NCBI GenBank assembly: GCA_030145035.1
Contig: JAQYWL010000396.1
Span: 1 to 6,922, forward strand
Length of the DNA stretch: 6,922 bases
Direction: 5' to 3'
Source: Desulfobacteria bacterium
GTDB taxonomy: Bacteria > Desulfobacterota > Desulfobacteria > Desulfobacterales > C00003060
Below are positions 1-4,982 of the stretch, one piece after another; within the stretch, counting starts at the first letter, position 1; each line of letters opens with the position of its first letter. A program made the position numbers and the translations under genes. A model generated the notes under the pieces. The model saw only the letters and a list, made by a program, of their open reading frames with translations. It was not told the origin of the DNA and made no database searches.

Positions 1-5
1 GAAAA

Positions 6-103
6 AATCCTGACAATCCTGTCTAAGAATAGAAAGAAAAAATCCTGACAATCCTGTCTATCCTGTCTAACAGCTTTAAAATTCCGACAGGATGTACAGG
101 ATT
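6..103. repeat. AATCCTG nonamer tails in inverted arrangement
   Basis: Two direct copies of the dispersed AATCCTGAC/AATCCTGTCTAA tail lie at 6-27 and 41-70. They are followed by an inverted copy at 86-103 that is complementary to 50-67 at 16 of 18 positions, so the stretch can fold into a long hairpin with an 18-nt loop. The same tail recurs at 1142-1174, 3978-4007 and 4531-4560, and in weaker form at 5680-5700, 5865-5879 and 6628-6641. The inverted copy runs directly into an ABC-ATPase remnant, so it marks the break point of that gene. Confidence 0.8.
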
Positions 104-105
104 AT

Positions 106-204
106 GTTGAAAACGTCTCCAAAAAGTTCCGCCGCCGCCTCAAGCGCTCCCTTTGGTATGGTATGAAACGTTTGGGCTGTGAACTCGTTGGACGATGGAT
201 TTAA
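106..204 (+). pseudogene. N-terminal remnant of a polysaccharide-export ABC ATPase (Wzt/TagH-like)
   Basis: The frame starting at 106 reads VENVSKKFRRRLKRSLWYGM, continues KRLGCELVGRW and hits TAA at 202-204. From memory of the family, an ENVSKKF opening followed by LKRSLWYG and an ELLGR-like segment is the usual N-terminus of ATP-binding subunits that export O-antigen or capsule polysaccharide, where it precedes the Walker A region. Only about 33 codons remain: no Walker A, no start codon, and upstream the frame runs straight into the AATCCTG repeat. It is therefore a decayed fragment, not a gene. It suggests that the surrounding region once held, or borders, a surface-polysaccharide cluster, which would suit the exosortase further on. 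The assignment rests on motif recognition in a short stretch. Confidence 0.5.
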
Positions 205-322
205 CTCACTGATTTCCTTGGGCTATAATCAAATGTGGCAAACTTCATGAGTCAGGTTTAACAATTTGACGCTTTACTCAAATGCTGATATGATAGATAA
301 AGTTGACATGAAAGGAGACAAG

Positions 323-529
323 GTGGTGCCCCAACCTACACAACCTCTTGACATTATAGTTCACACCAGAGTGCGGACTAGCATAGAGCCGCAAGACGAA
401 CCCGATAAGAAAGCAGAAGACGTTTTAGCGCTTGCTCGTCAGAGTTGCGAAGGCCTAACAAAAGAGGAACTCGCAGCTATGGCATCAGCCAAGTTGAGAT
501 CCGAAAACTTTTTTCAGTGTTTATATTGA
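323..529 (+). CDS. small hypothetical protein upstream of a TA pair
   Basis: The open frame extends back to a TTG at 266, but the best start is GTG 323 (or GTG 326), because AAAGGAGA at 311-318 lies 5-8 nt upstream of these codons. This gives a soluble protein of about 68 residues. It has a basic/proline-rich beginning, an acidic-lysine middle (EPQDEPDKKAEDVLALARQS) and a short helix GLTKEELAAMASAKL, ending FFQCLY. No transmembrane segment, signal peptide or family motif is visible and I do not recognise it. It ends 28 nt before the antitoxin-like gene at 558, so the two may be co-transcribed, and a role as an extra antitoxin or a truncated remnant is possible. The alternative starts at 266, 290 and 308 lack an equally good ribosome-binding site. 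Confidence 0.45.
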   Translation: MVPQPTQPLDIIVHTRVRTSIEPQDEPDKKAEDVLALARQSCEGLTKEELAAMASAKLRSENFFQCLY

Positions 530-557
530 TCTCCGTCAACGTGGGAGGTGATTAATT

Positions 558-755
558 ATGAAAGTTCAAATTGCTGATGAAAATAGGTTGAAAGATCTAA
601 TAAGAGAGGCAGTTAGGGATGTCTTAGAAGAGGAAGTGATGAAGGTAAAATTGTTATTGACACCTTACGTATCTGACGAAGAACAGAGGGAAATAGAAGA
701 GAGCTATGGGGAACCGTCAAAACAGGTAGCAAGAACCTTGATTTTAGAGGGATAA
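558..755 (+). CDS. putative antitoxin of a RelE/ParE-type TA pair
   Basis: This 65-residue, highly charged protein starts at ATG 558 behind a strong site, GGGAGGTG at 543-550, 7 nt upstream. Residues 8-31 (ENRLKDLIREAVRDVLEEEV) form an amphipathic helix of the kind antitoxins use for dimerisation. The C-terminal part, with DEEQREIEESYGEP, is acidic and looks able to wrap a basic toxin. It stops 4 nt before the toxin start, so translational coupling is expected. I recognise no ribbon-helix-helix or Phd signature with certainty; the antitoxin role is inferred from size, charge and position ahead of the toxin. If typical, it would neutralise the toxin and repress its own operon. Confidence 0.65.
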   Translation: MKVQIADENRLKDLIREAVRDVLEEEVMKVKLLLTPYVSDEEQREIEESYGEPSKQVARTLILEG

Positions 756-759
756 CATA

Positions 760-1026
760 GTGTGGAAAATAGACTTAAGTAAACAAGCAGATAAATTTGC
801 AGAAAAGGAAAATATAAACGATGATCAAATACAGTTGCTAATCCAAAAGTTTATCAATTATTCAAAGGGACTGGATGAAAACATTGACGTAAGAAAAATG
901 AAAGGCAAATGGAAAGGATACCACAGGATCAAAATTGGCAAGATAAGGATGATCTTAAGAGTAGATTTTAAAGAGCGAGTAGTATTTGTAGACAGAATAG
1001 ACTACAGGGGACGTGTATACAAATAA
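760..1026 (+). CDS. RelE/ParE superfamily toxin
   Basis: The product has 88 residues, the usual length for RelE/ParE toxins (85-105). It starts at GTG 760, four bases after the antitoxin stop. The N-terminal half is helical (residues 5-37). The C-terminal half carries the family strand pattern: KMKGKWKGYHRIKIGKIRMI at 46-65, then LRVDFKERVVFVDRIDYRG ending RVYK. This matches the basic core followed by an R-x-G-x-[YF]-R-[LMI] strand and a V-x-x-I-x-x-R-x-x-[VI]-Y ending. RelE members cleave mRNA on the ribosome and ParE members poison gyrase. The basic residues around K46-R63 fit an RNA- or ribosome-binding surface, but the subfamily cannot be fixed by eye. The protein is cytoplasmic and pairs with the gene at 558. 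No clear terminator follows. Confidence 0.8.
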   Translation: MWKIDLSKQADKFAEKENINDDQIQLLIQKFINYSKGLDENIDVRKMKGKWKGYHRIKIGKIRMILRVDFKERVVFVDRIDYRGRVYK

Positions 1027-1086
1027 CTCCAATACGACAAGCCACAATGTACTAGGCTCTTTGCACAATACAGTACGATGTGACTG

Positions 1087-1174
1087 TCCTTCGCGTAAGC
1101 GGATTGCTCTTTCCCTGTTTCGTCTCGAAACTGGGAAAACAAAGATCCAATAAATCCCGTAAATCCTGTCTAAG
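1087..1174. repeat. composite repeat, copy 1 (before VanZ copy 1)
   Basis: From left to right it holds a degenerate TCC...GCGGATTG block (1087-1106), then a hairpin with arms at 1110-1122 and 1126-1138 (12 of 13 pairs, TCT loop), then an A-rich stretch and the nonamer tail AATCCCGTAAATCCTGTCTAA with TAAG at its end. Copies 2 (3918-4007) and 3 (4361-4560) have the same order. The hairpin stem sequence differs from those copies while pairing is kept. The repeat ends 1 nt before the VanZ start codon. Confidence 0.7.
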
Positions 1175-1175
1175 A

Positions 1176-1577
1176 ATGAATTTCAAATATCTATTCCTCA
1201 GCTTGCTTAGCACAGGCTTAATCGCGTTTGTATCCTCGCTTCCAAATCACTCTCTTCCAGGCGATGGTTCGCTGAGTGATCAAATTATTTCCAATCTTGC
1301 CCACATCCCCGCATACGGACTTCTCACTTTCTTATGGCTCAAGACCTTTGAAAAAGGGCTGAGCAAGAGTCAGCTTTTAAAGAAGATCAACGCCCTAATC
1401 TTGATTGGCCTGATCCTTTTTGCTGTTTCAGACGAAATTCATCAATCATTCATTCCGGGCCGAACAGTGTCCGGTATCGATGTGGGTCTGGACATATTAG
1501 GCATATTTTTGGGATTCAGCACTTTGGTCATCTCCAAGTCGAAGTCCTTTATCGTTCGTGAGGACAAACCAACATAG
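1176..1577 (+). CDS. VanZ-like membrane protein, copy 1
   Basis: This 133-residue protein has about four membrane segments (roughly residues 5-22, 43-58, 71-85 and 104-120). It carries the VanZ-like signature SDEIHQSFIPGRTVSGIDVG at 85-104, which is the D-E-x-H-Q-x-F-x-P-G-R core followed by an Asp-led helix. ATG 1176 is chosen because the same MNFKYLFLSLL opening starts copy 2 and because the open frame upstream of it lies within repeat DNA. No Shine-Dalgarno is visible: the composite repeat ends 1 nt before the ATG. VanZ-like proteins are inner-membrane proteins of poorly defined role. They are named for teicoplanin resistance, and members are often found beside exosortase and EPS genes. 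The exosortase start lies 17 nt downstream, so the two probably form one transcription unit. Residues 1-97 are nearly identical to copy 2 at 4010. Confidence 0.85.
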   Translation: MNFKYLFLSLLSTGLIAFVSSLPNHSLPGDGSLSDQIISNLAHIPAYGLLTFLWLKTFEKGLSKSQLLKKINALILIGLILFAVSDEIHQSFIPGRTVSGIDVGLDILGIFLGFSTLVISKSKSFIVREDKPT

Positions 1578-1594
1578 CTTTGAGCGCATGCAAC

Positions 1595-2547
1595 ATGAAT
1601 GCTTCAGATACTACATCTAATAATCGAAATAGCAATAAGGTCGCGATTAAATTTCTTGCGCTCTTAGCACTTTGGCTCCTCAGTTTCTTCCCGCTCTATC
1701 AAAGCCTGATTTCGAGATGGCTTAATCATTCAAACAATTCCCATGGCATCTTAGTACCACTGATCTCCTTGTATCTTATTTGGCAAAAAAAAGATGAATT
1801 AAAAACAGCCAGAAGTTCCAATTCAAATTACGGAGCAATTATCATGATTACCAGCATGATATTCTATCTTTTCGGTTACGCAGGAGGTATAGACATCATT
1901 CCTCGTACCATGATAGTCTTCTCCCTTGTCGGCCTTATCTTGTTCACTCTGGGGGGCAGATTTTCAAAATCTTGGCTTTCCCGATTTTCTTTCTTCTATT
2001 TATGATCCCGGTTCCTGATACATTAATCCTTATGGTATCCTTTCCTCTACAACTCTTTGCTACGAAACTTTCTCATTTTGTCATTCAGGCTTTTTCCATA
2101 CCAGCCCTTCGTGAAGGCAACATGCTCTATTTCGCTCAGACTCAACTTGAAGTAGCGGAAGCTTGTTCCGGCCTCCGATCCATGATGGCTTATATTATGT
2201 TGAGCTTTCTCTTTGCGTACATGATGGACAGGAATTGGAGAAAGCGTTTTATTCTTGTTTTATCAGCTATTCCCCTGGCCCTCTTTGCTAACATTGTTAG
2301 AGTAACCGGCACCGGTATCCTGGCTCATTGTTATGGCAGCCAGGTCGCCAGAGGCTTTCTCCACGAATTCTCCGGCCTGGCAGTTTTTGCCTTCGGCTTT
2401 GTGCTCATCTTTTTGGAATACTCGTTGTTAAATAGGACAGTTCATCACGCCTCTTCTCAAGGCGCAAAGCCGCAAAGCACGAAGGAACGAGGTTCACCGC
2501 AGAGACGCGGAGGACGCAGAGTGGAAACTTTTTTCTCTTCCCGGTGA
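1595..2547 (+). pseudogene. exosortase/archaeosortase family protein, frameshifted
   Basis: Exosortases are polytopic inner-membrane cysteine transpeptidases that cleave C-terminal PEP-CTERM-type sorting signals. From ATG 1595 the first frame holds NNSHGILVPLISLYLIWQKK (residues 47-66), the family's S-H-G segment, and ends at 2005. The second frame, entered at Q codon 1957, continues QIFKILAFPIFFLLFMIPVP and stops at 2545-2547. It contains AEACSGLRS (Cys codon 2164), NIVRVTG (Arg codon 2299) and HEFSGL (His codon 2362), the complete catalytic triad. One extra G in the run at 1951-1956 would join the frames into about 317 residues with the triad at C191, R236 and H257. The final ~35 residues are low-complexity basic sequence read from interspersed repeats, so the natural end is near LLNRTVHH. 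No good ribosome-binding site precedes ATG 1595. The upstream VanZ gene suggests an envelope-sorting operon. No PEP-CTERM substrate is seen in the window. Confidence 0.88.
2458..2524. repeat. GC-rich interspersed repeat in the exosortase 3' end
   Basis: Two short motifs lie side by side: AAGGCGCAAAGCCGCAAAGC with CACGAAGG, and CACCGCAGAGACGCGGAGGA with CGCAGAG. From memory, near-copies of both are scattered in intergenic DNA of many environmental bacterial genomes. Here they lie inside the exosortase frame and encode a basic, low-complexity tail (GAKPQSTKERGSPQRRGGRR), which is why the protein appears too long at its C-terminus. Confidence 0.6.
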
Positions 2548-2795
2548 GACCCCAGGTAAATAGGCTCCGCATTTAACGGGGCAGGGGCTGGCAAGAGAAA
2601 AGCTTCTCAGCCCTTAACAAAACTACCAACGCCCCCATTTTATGCCCAGTAAGTGCACGCCGGTGTGCAGAAAAAGGCAGGAAATTGGTTGACAAGAATG
2701 GAGACCTGAAGATAAGGTTTTAATGAGCCCAACTTTCAAACAATGTTCCCCATTGCACCGCCAAGAAAAAGGAAACTAAGCCAGAGGTGACACGA
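2548..2795. other. gene-free interval with repeat DNA
   Basis: No coding frame is convincing here. 2551-2585 is a minipalindrome (CCCC, then a GTAAAT/ATTTAAC pair, then GGGG) whose reverse complement recurs at 5784-5818. A small hairpin, TGCAC and GTGCA, lies within 2650-2671. TTGACA at 2689-2694 could be a -35 box for the gene at 2796, but the -10 candidates at a 16-18 nt spacing (for example TAAGGT at 2713) are poor, so no promoter is called. Confidence 0.5.
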
Positions 2796-2987
2796 ATGCC
2801 TAGAGTAACATTAAATATGAGCCGGGAGGACATTAAAGCCGTAGTTTTCCAGTCGCCAGCTCAGGAGTTTTTGTCACCGGCTGATGCTGTCGAGAATCGA
2901 TCGGAAACCGTCGCCATCATGCAACTGTCGGAAACTGGTTTTCAGGAGTGGAATGAAGAAGGAAGGACGAAAATTACATCTCCGTAA
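2796..2987 (+). CDS. small antitoxin-like hypothetical protein (orphan)
   Basis: ATG 2796 is preferred over the in-frame GTG 2787, because that GTG is part of the ribosome-binding site AGAGGTGA (2783-2790), which lies 5 nt before the ATG. The product has 63 residues. It opens with a strand-like MPRVTLNMSREDIKAVVFQS, continues into a region rich in Glu, Ala and Ser, and has AIMQLSETGFQEWNEEGRTK near the end. A Met-x-Leu-[SA]-E-[TS]-x-F-x-E-W ending is, from memory, seen in small antitoxin-like proteins next to PIN or other toxins, but I cannot name the family. No dedicated toxin follows: the next gene is the antitoxin of a complete pair. It may be an orphan antitoxin, or a third member of that operon. 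No membrane segment is visible. Confidence 0.5.
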   Translation: MPRVTLNMSREDIKAVVFQSPAQEFLSPADAVENRSETVAIMQLSETGFQEWNEEGRTKITSP

Positions 2988-3026
2988 CAATAATGAGGAA
3001 ATTTTATAAAAGAGGTGAAGGGTAAA

Positions 3027-3356
3027 ATGAAAATGATGACAACGCTCGAGAAAGTCAGACGGCTAGAACAATATATTGCTGCTGATAGTGCGGCAGTCGA
3101 CCCTGTCATTTATATGGCTATTGACAAATTAATGCAACGTGAAATTACGCGTTTGCTTAAACTCAAAACACGCTTGGCAGACCAGCTTGAGGAGTTCGAG
3201 AGAACATATGCCATGAACTCCTCCGATTTCTGTACACGATATGAAAGTGGCGAAATGGGTGACGATATGGACTTTATTGAGTGGGCAGCAACTGCGGAAA
3301 TGTTGAAGAATATTGAAAACCGATTGTTATTACTGAAAATGGAATCTGACTCATGA
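3027..3356 (+). CDS. antitoxin of a TumE-type pair (TumA-like)
   Basis: ATG 3027 is 8 nt after GAGGTGA (3012-3018); GTG 3015 lies within that site and is unlikely to be the start. The 109-residue product is almost entirely helical. Residues 34-64 (DKLMQREITRLLKLKTRLAD, then QLEEFERTYAM) form a probable coiled coil. An acidic segment follows, ending MGDDMDFIEWAATAEMLKNI and ENRLLLLK. This layout, a helical protein whose stop overlaps the start of a DUF6516 toxin, is what is known for TumA-type antitoxins. Identification rests mainly on the partner, since the antitoxins in this group vary. It would bind and neutralise the protein encoded at 3353 and perhaps repress the operon. The overlap ATGA (3353-3356) implies translational coupling, which keeps antitoxin in step with toxin. 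Confidence 0.7.
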   Translation: MKMMTTLEKVRRLEQYIAADSAAVDPVIYMAIDKLMQREITRLLKLKTRLADQLEEFERTYAMNSSDFCTRYESGEMGDDMDFIEWAATAEMLKNIENRLLLLKMESDS

Positions 3357-3754
3357 ATACAATTATCAGGCAAGGCTTTGACACAATTGAAGCTTTGCTG
3401 ATTGAGAATCCGGTCATTATTTCTTATGAAGTGCTGAGATGTGAAATTGCCCCGTCTGATGGGAAGTTACGGATCAAAGCGGTATTAAGTGATGGAGGAA
3501 CACTTGAATTGTTTGAGTATGTAGTCGAGTCGGGTGGTCATCTCCATTTATTGAAATATAGCTTTCACTGGCAAGACGCACAGGCCAAATTAAAGAGACG
3601 GTGGGACAATGCTCCACACTACCCTAACTTGCCGAATGCACCACATCATATTCACTTCGAAGACGGCTTGGTACAAGAAACTACCGACGTTCCTGATGTA
3701 TTCTCAGTTATAGAACAAATTGAGGCAGCATTGAAACAAGACAACCCAAAATGA
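3353..3754 (+). CDS. TumE family toxin (DUF6516)
   Basis: The 133-residue protein begins at ATG 3353, overlapping the antitoxin stop in ATGA. Its beta-rich middle (residues 24-60) leads into KYSFHWQD at 68-75 and RRWDNAPHYPNLPNAPHHIH at 82-101. The pattern Y-S-[YF]-H-W-Q-[DN], R-R-W-D-N-A-P-H-[HY]-P-x-L-x-N-x-P-H-H-[IV]-H is diagnostic for the DUF6516/TumE group. Several conserved His, Trp and Asp residues could form an active site, but the catalytic mechanism is not something the sequence shows. Length and organisation are normal and no lesion is visible. The C-terminal helix (residues 114-128) is also as expected. The toxin should act in the cytoplasm and be held inactive by the upstream protein. 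Confidence 0.88.
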   Translation: MNTIIRQGFDTIEALLIENPVIISYEVLRCEIAPSDGKLRIKAVLSDGGTLELFEYVVESGGHLHLLKYSFHWQDAQAKLKRRWDNAPHYPNLPNAPHHIHFEDGLVQETTDVPDVFSVIEQIEAALKQDNPK

Positions 3755-3782
3755 ATGTCTTTCCAGGTTGCAGGTTCCTCAA

Positions 3783-3836
3783 TGCCTTTGCCCTTTGCTC
3801 CGTGCTCTATGCCCTTTGCCCTATCCGCTTCGCCCA
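3783..3836. repeat. pyrimidine-rich low-complexity repeat (GCCCTTT/GCCCTAT)
   Basis: The stretch consists of imperfect 7-mers such as GCCCTTTGC, CTCTATGCCC and TTTGCCCTAT. The short frames that can be read here (three overlapping ones between 3652 and 4007) follow from the composition and have no ribosome-binding site or family signal. Confidence 0.6.
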
Positions 3837-3917
3837 TCTAAGAAAAAGTATGAAACAGACATTGGCACCCTATCCGGTTTGCTGTATAAGCAGCTCGAGC
3901 AAACAACTTGTGCCCTT

Positions 3918-4007
3918 TCCGCCGCAGGCGGATTGAATTTTCTGCCTTTCGTCAGGAAAGGCAGAAAGAAAAAGAAAAATCCTGACAATCCTGTAAATCC
4001 TGTCTAA
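3918..4007. repeat. composite repeat, copy 2 (before VanZ copy 2)
   Basis: The order is: hairpin TCCGCC-GCA-GGCGGA at 3918-3932; a second hairpin with perfect 12-bp arms at 3939-3950 and 3956-3967 (TTTCTGCCTTTC and its complement, loop GTCAG); a purine-rich AAAGAAAAAG linker; and three nonamers AATCCTGAC, AATCCTGTA, AATCCTGTC ending TCTAA. The VanZ copy 2 start codon follows after TA. The second hairpin has the same arms as copy 3 but differs from copy 1. Confidence 0.8.
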
Positions 4008-4009
4008 TA

Positions 4010-4522
4010 ATGAATTTCAAATACCTATTCCTCAGCTTGCTGACCACGGGCTTAATTGCATTTGTATCCTCGCTTCCAAATCACTCTCTTCCAGGAGATG
4101 GTTCGCTGAGTGAACAAATTATTTCCAATCTTGCCCACATCCCTGCATACGGACTTCTCACTTTCTTATGGCTCAAGACCTTTGAAAAAGGGCTGAGCAA
4201 GAGTCAGCTTTTAAAGAAGATCAACGCCCTAATCTTGATTGGCCTGATCCTTTTCGCTGTTTCAGACGAGATCCATCAATCATTTATCCCTGGCCGAACA
4301 GCTTCCTACGTTGATGTTGCCTTGAACGTTATCGGAATTCTTTGTGGGTTGAGCTTATTCTCCGCCAAAGGCGGATTTTTACCCCGTGCAATGCTTGCCC
4401 CGTGGAATCTGGAGTATATTCAACTGGGGCGGGGCCTATTTCACTGGGGGATTTTCTGCCTTTCATCCCCGCCCGCCTCGCGTTGCGAAGCATTGCTGGC
4501 AGGTGGAAAGGCAGAAACTTAA
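4010..4522 (+). CDS. VanZ-like membrane protein, copy 2, with a repeat-derived C-terminus
   Basis: The frame is 170 residues against 133 for copy 1. Residues 1-97 differ from copy 1 at two positions only (S12T, D35E), including the signature SDEIHQSFIPGRT at 85-97. After that the two diverge abruptly, although VDVALNVIGILCGL still reads as the last VanZ membrane helix. From about residue 117 (base 4361) the frame is repeat DNA and encodes a tail (SAKGGFLPRAMLAP, later PASRCEALLAGGKAET) with no family resemblance. The gene may therefore be slightly truncated and passively extended. The start abuts a composite repeat (TCTAATA-ATG) and has no Shine-Dalgarno. Unlike copy 1 it is not followed by an exosortase but by a TA module. 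Whether it is expressed is unclear. Confidence 0.75.
   Translation: MNFKYLFLSLLTTGLIAFVSSLPNHSLPGDGSLSEQIISNLAHIPAYGLLTFLWLKTFEKGLSKSQLLKKINALILIGLILFAVSDEIHQSFIPGRTASYVDVALNVIGILCGLSLFSAKGGFLPRAMLAPWNLEYIQLGRGLFHWGIFCLSSPPASRCEALLAGGKAET
4361..4380 (+). terminator. terminator-like hairpin inside VanZ copy 2
   Basis: A 6-bp GC-rich stem TCCGCC/GGCGGA with an AAA loop is followed directly by TTTTT, which is the shape of an intrinsic terminator. It lies about 140 bases before the stop codon of VanZ copy 2, at the point where that gene passes into repeat DNA, so it could end transcription before the repeat-derived tail. The stem is short and function is uncertain. Confidence 0.35.
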
Positions 4523-4560
4523 CCAAAGAAAATCCTGCAAATCCCGTAAATCCTGTCTAA
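4361..4560. repeat. composite repeat, copy 3 (inside and after VanZ copy 2)
   Basis: It opens with hairpin TCCGCC-AAA-GGCGGA and a run of five T (4361-4380), and holds a nested CCCC/GGGG element (4398-4429). A large stem with arms 4453-4464 and 4506-4517 follows, using the same TTTCTGCCTTTC arms as copy 2. Between the arms are smaller pairings such as TCGC/GCGA. It ends with nonamers AATCCTGCA, AATCCCGTA, AATCCTGTC and TCTAA at 4531-4560. The stop codon of VanZ copy 2 lies inside it. Confidence 0.75.
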
Positions 4561-4594
4561 TACAAACAGAAACTTATAAACTAATGAACGTCCC

Positions 4595-4628
4595 GAAAGT
4601 GCTCGAAAGTGCTCAGGAAAGTGCTCAG
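4595..4628. repeat. short tandem repeat GAAAGTGCTC(AG)
   Basis: Three consecutive units GAAAGTGCTC, GAAAGTGCTCAG and GAAAGTGCTCAG (10, 12 and 12 bases) lie in the leader region of the TA operon that starts at 4725, about 10 bases before its putative -35 box. Confidence 0.75.
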
Positions 4629-4636
4629 GAATTTCC

Positions 4637-4703
4637 TTGTCAAATATTTCAAAAAACTGTACAAGTTCAACTGTATATTTTTTTTGATAGGTGAACTGTT
4701 ACA
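4637..4703 (+). promoter_or_regulatory. putative promoter and operator of the DUF3368 TA operon
   Basis: TTGTCA (4637-4642) and TACAAG (4660-4665) are separated by 17 bases, giving a moderate sigma-70-like promoter. An imperfect inverted repeat, TGTACAAGTTCA at 4658-4669 and TGAACTGTTACA at 4692-4703 (10 of 12 positions pair), overlaps the -10 box. Such an arrangement suits autorepression by an antitoxin. The site is inferred from sequence shape only. Confidence 0.35.
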
Positions 4704-4724
4704 AAAAACTTAGGAGATACGACA

Positions 4725-4982
4725 ATGAATGAACCCATCCTGTCCCGTGAGTTGGCTTTTGTAGCTGCCCAACGCGGGCTTGACGAGACAACAGTGCTTG
4801 CCCAAGCCGTTCGTGAGGGGATACGTGCGCTCTACCGTGACACTATAATTGAGGCCTATCTGTCTGGTAGCATTTCACGCGAGCACGCGCTGAAGGAACT
4901 TGGTACAGGAGCATTGGAAGAGGTTGAATATCAGCGTGATGCTCTGAAGGGCGATGTTGCCTGGGGTTTCGGAAATGCTTGA
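4725..4982 (+). CDS. antitoxin of a PIN-domain (DUF3368) TA pair
   Basis: ATG 4725 lies 8 nt after AGGAG (4712-4716). The 85-residue product begins with PILSRELAFVAAQRGLDETT, where two short helices may form a small DNA-binding or dimerisation unit. It continues with YRDTIIEAYLSGSISREHAL and KELGTGALEEVEYQRDALK. The helix pattern A-Y-x-x-G-x-I-S-x-x-x-A-x-x-E-L-G resembles the UPF0175-like antitoxins that commonly precede DUF3368 genes, though the match is partial and I would not fix the family. Its stop (4980-4982) overlaps the toxin start region by 8 bases or more, indicating coupled translation. The hydrophobic and acidic C-terminus (residues 65-85) is the likely toxin-contact segment. An inverted repeat upstream may be its operator. 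Confidence 0.75.
   Translation: MNEPILSRELAFVAAQRGLDETTVLAQAVREGIRALYRDTIIEAYLSGSISREHALKELGTGALEEVEYQRDALKGDVAWGFGNA

Noticed and set aside
6..70. Possible CRISPR array from repeated AATCCTG units
   Set aside because: Units are 9 bases with 2-base gaps, there are no 25-40-base unique spacers, and no cas genes are visible.
3110..3373. Minus-strand open frame of 87 codons
   Set aside because: It is antisense to the TumA-like gene, has no ribosome-binding site, and its Ser-rich composition is that expected of a shadow frame.
3751..4007. Two short plus-strand frames after TumE
   Set aside because: Cys/Pro/Leu-rich translations of pyrimidine-rich low-complexity DNA and of the composite repeat.
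4329..4694. Overlapping frames on both strands in and after VanZ copy 2
   Set aside because: They are readings through composite repeat 3 (CCCC/GGGG and AATCCTG units) and the tandem repeat; no ribosome-binding sites or family motifs.
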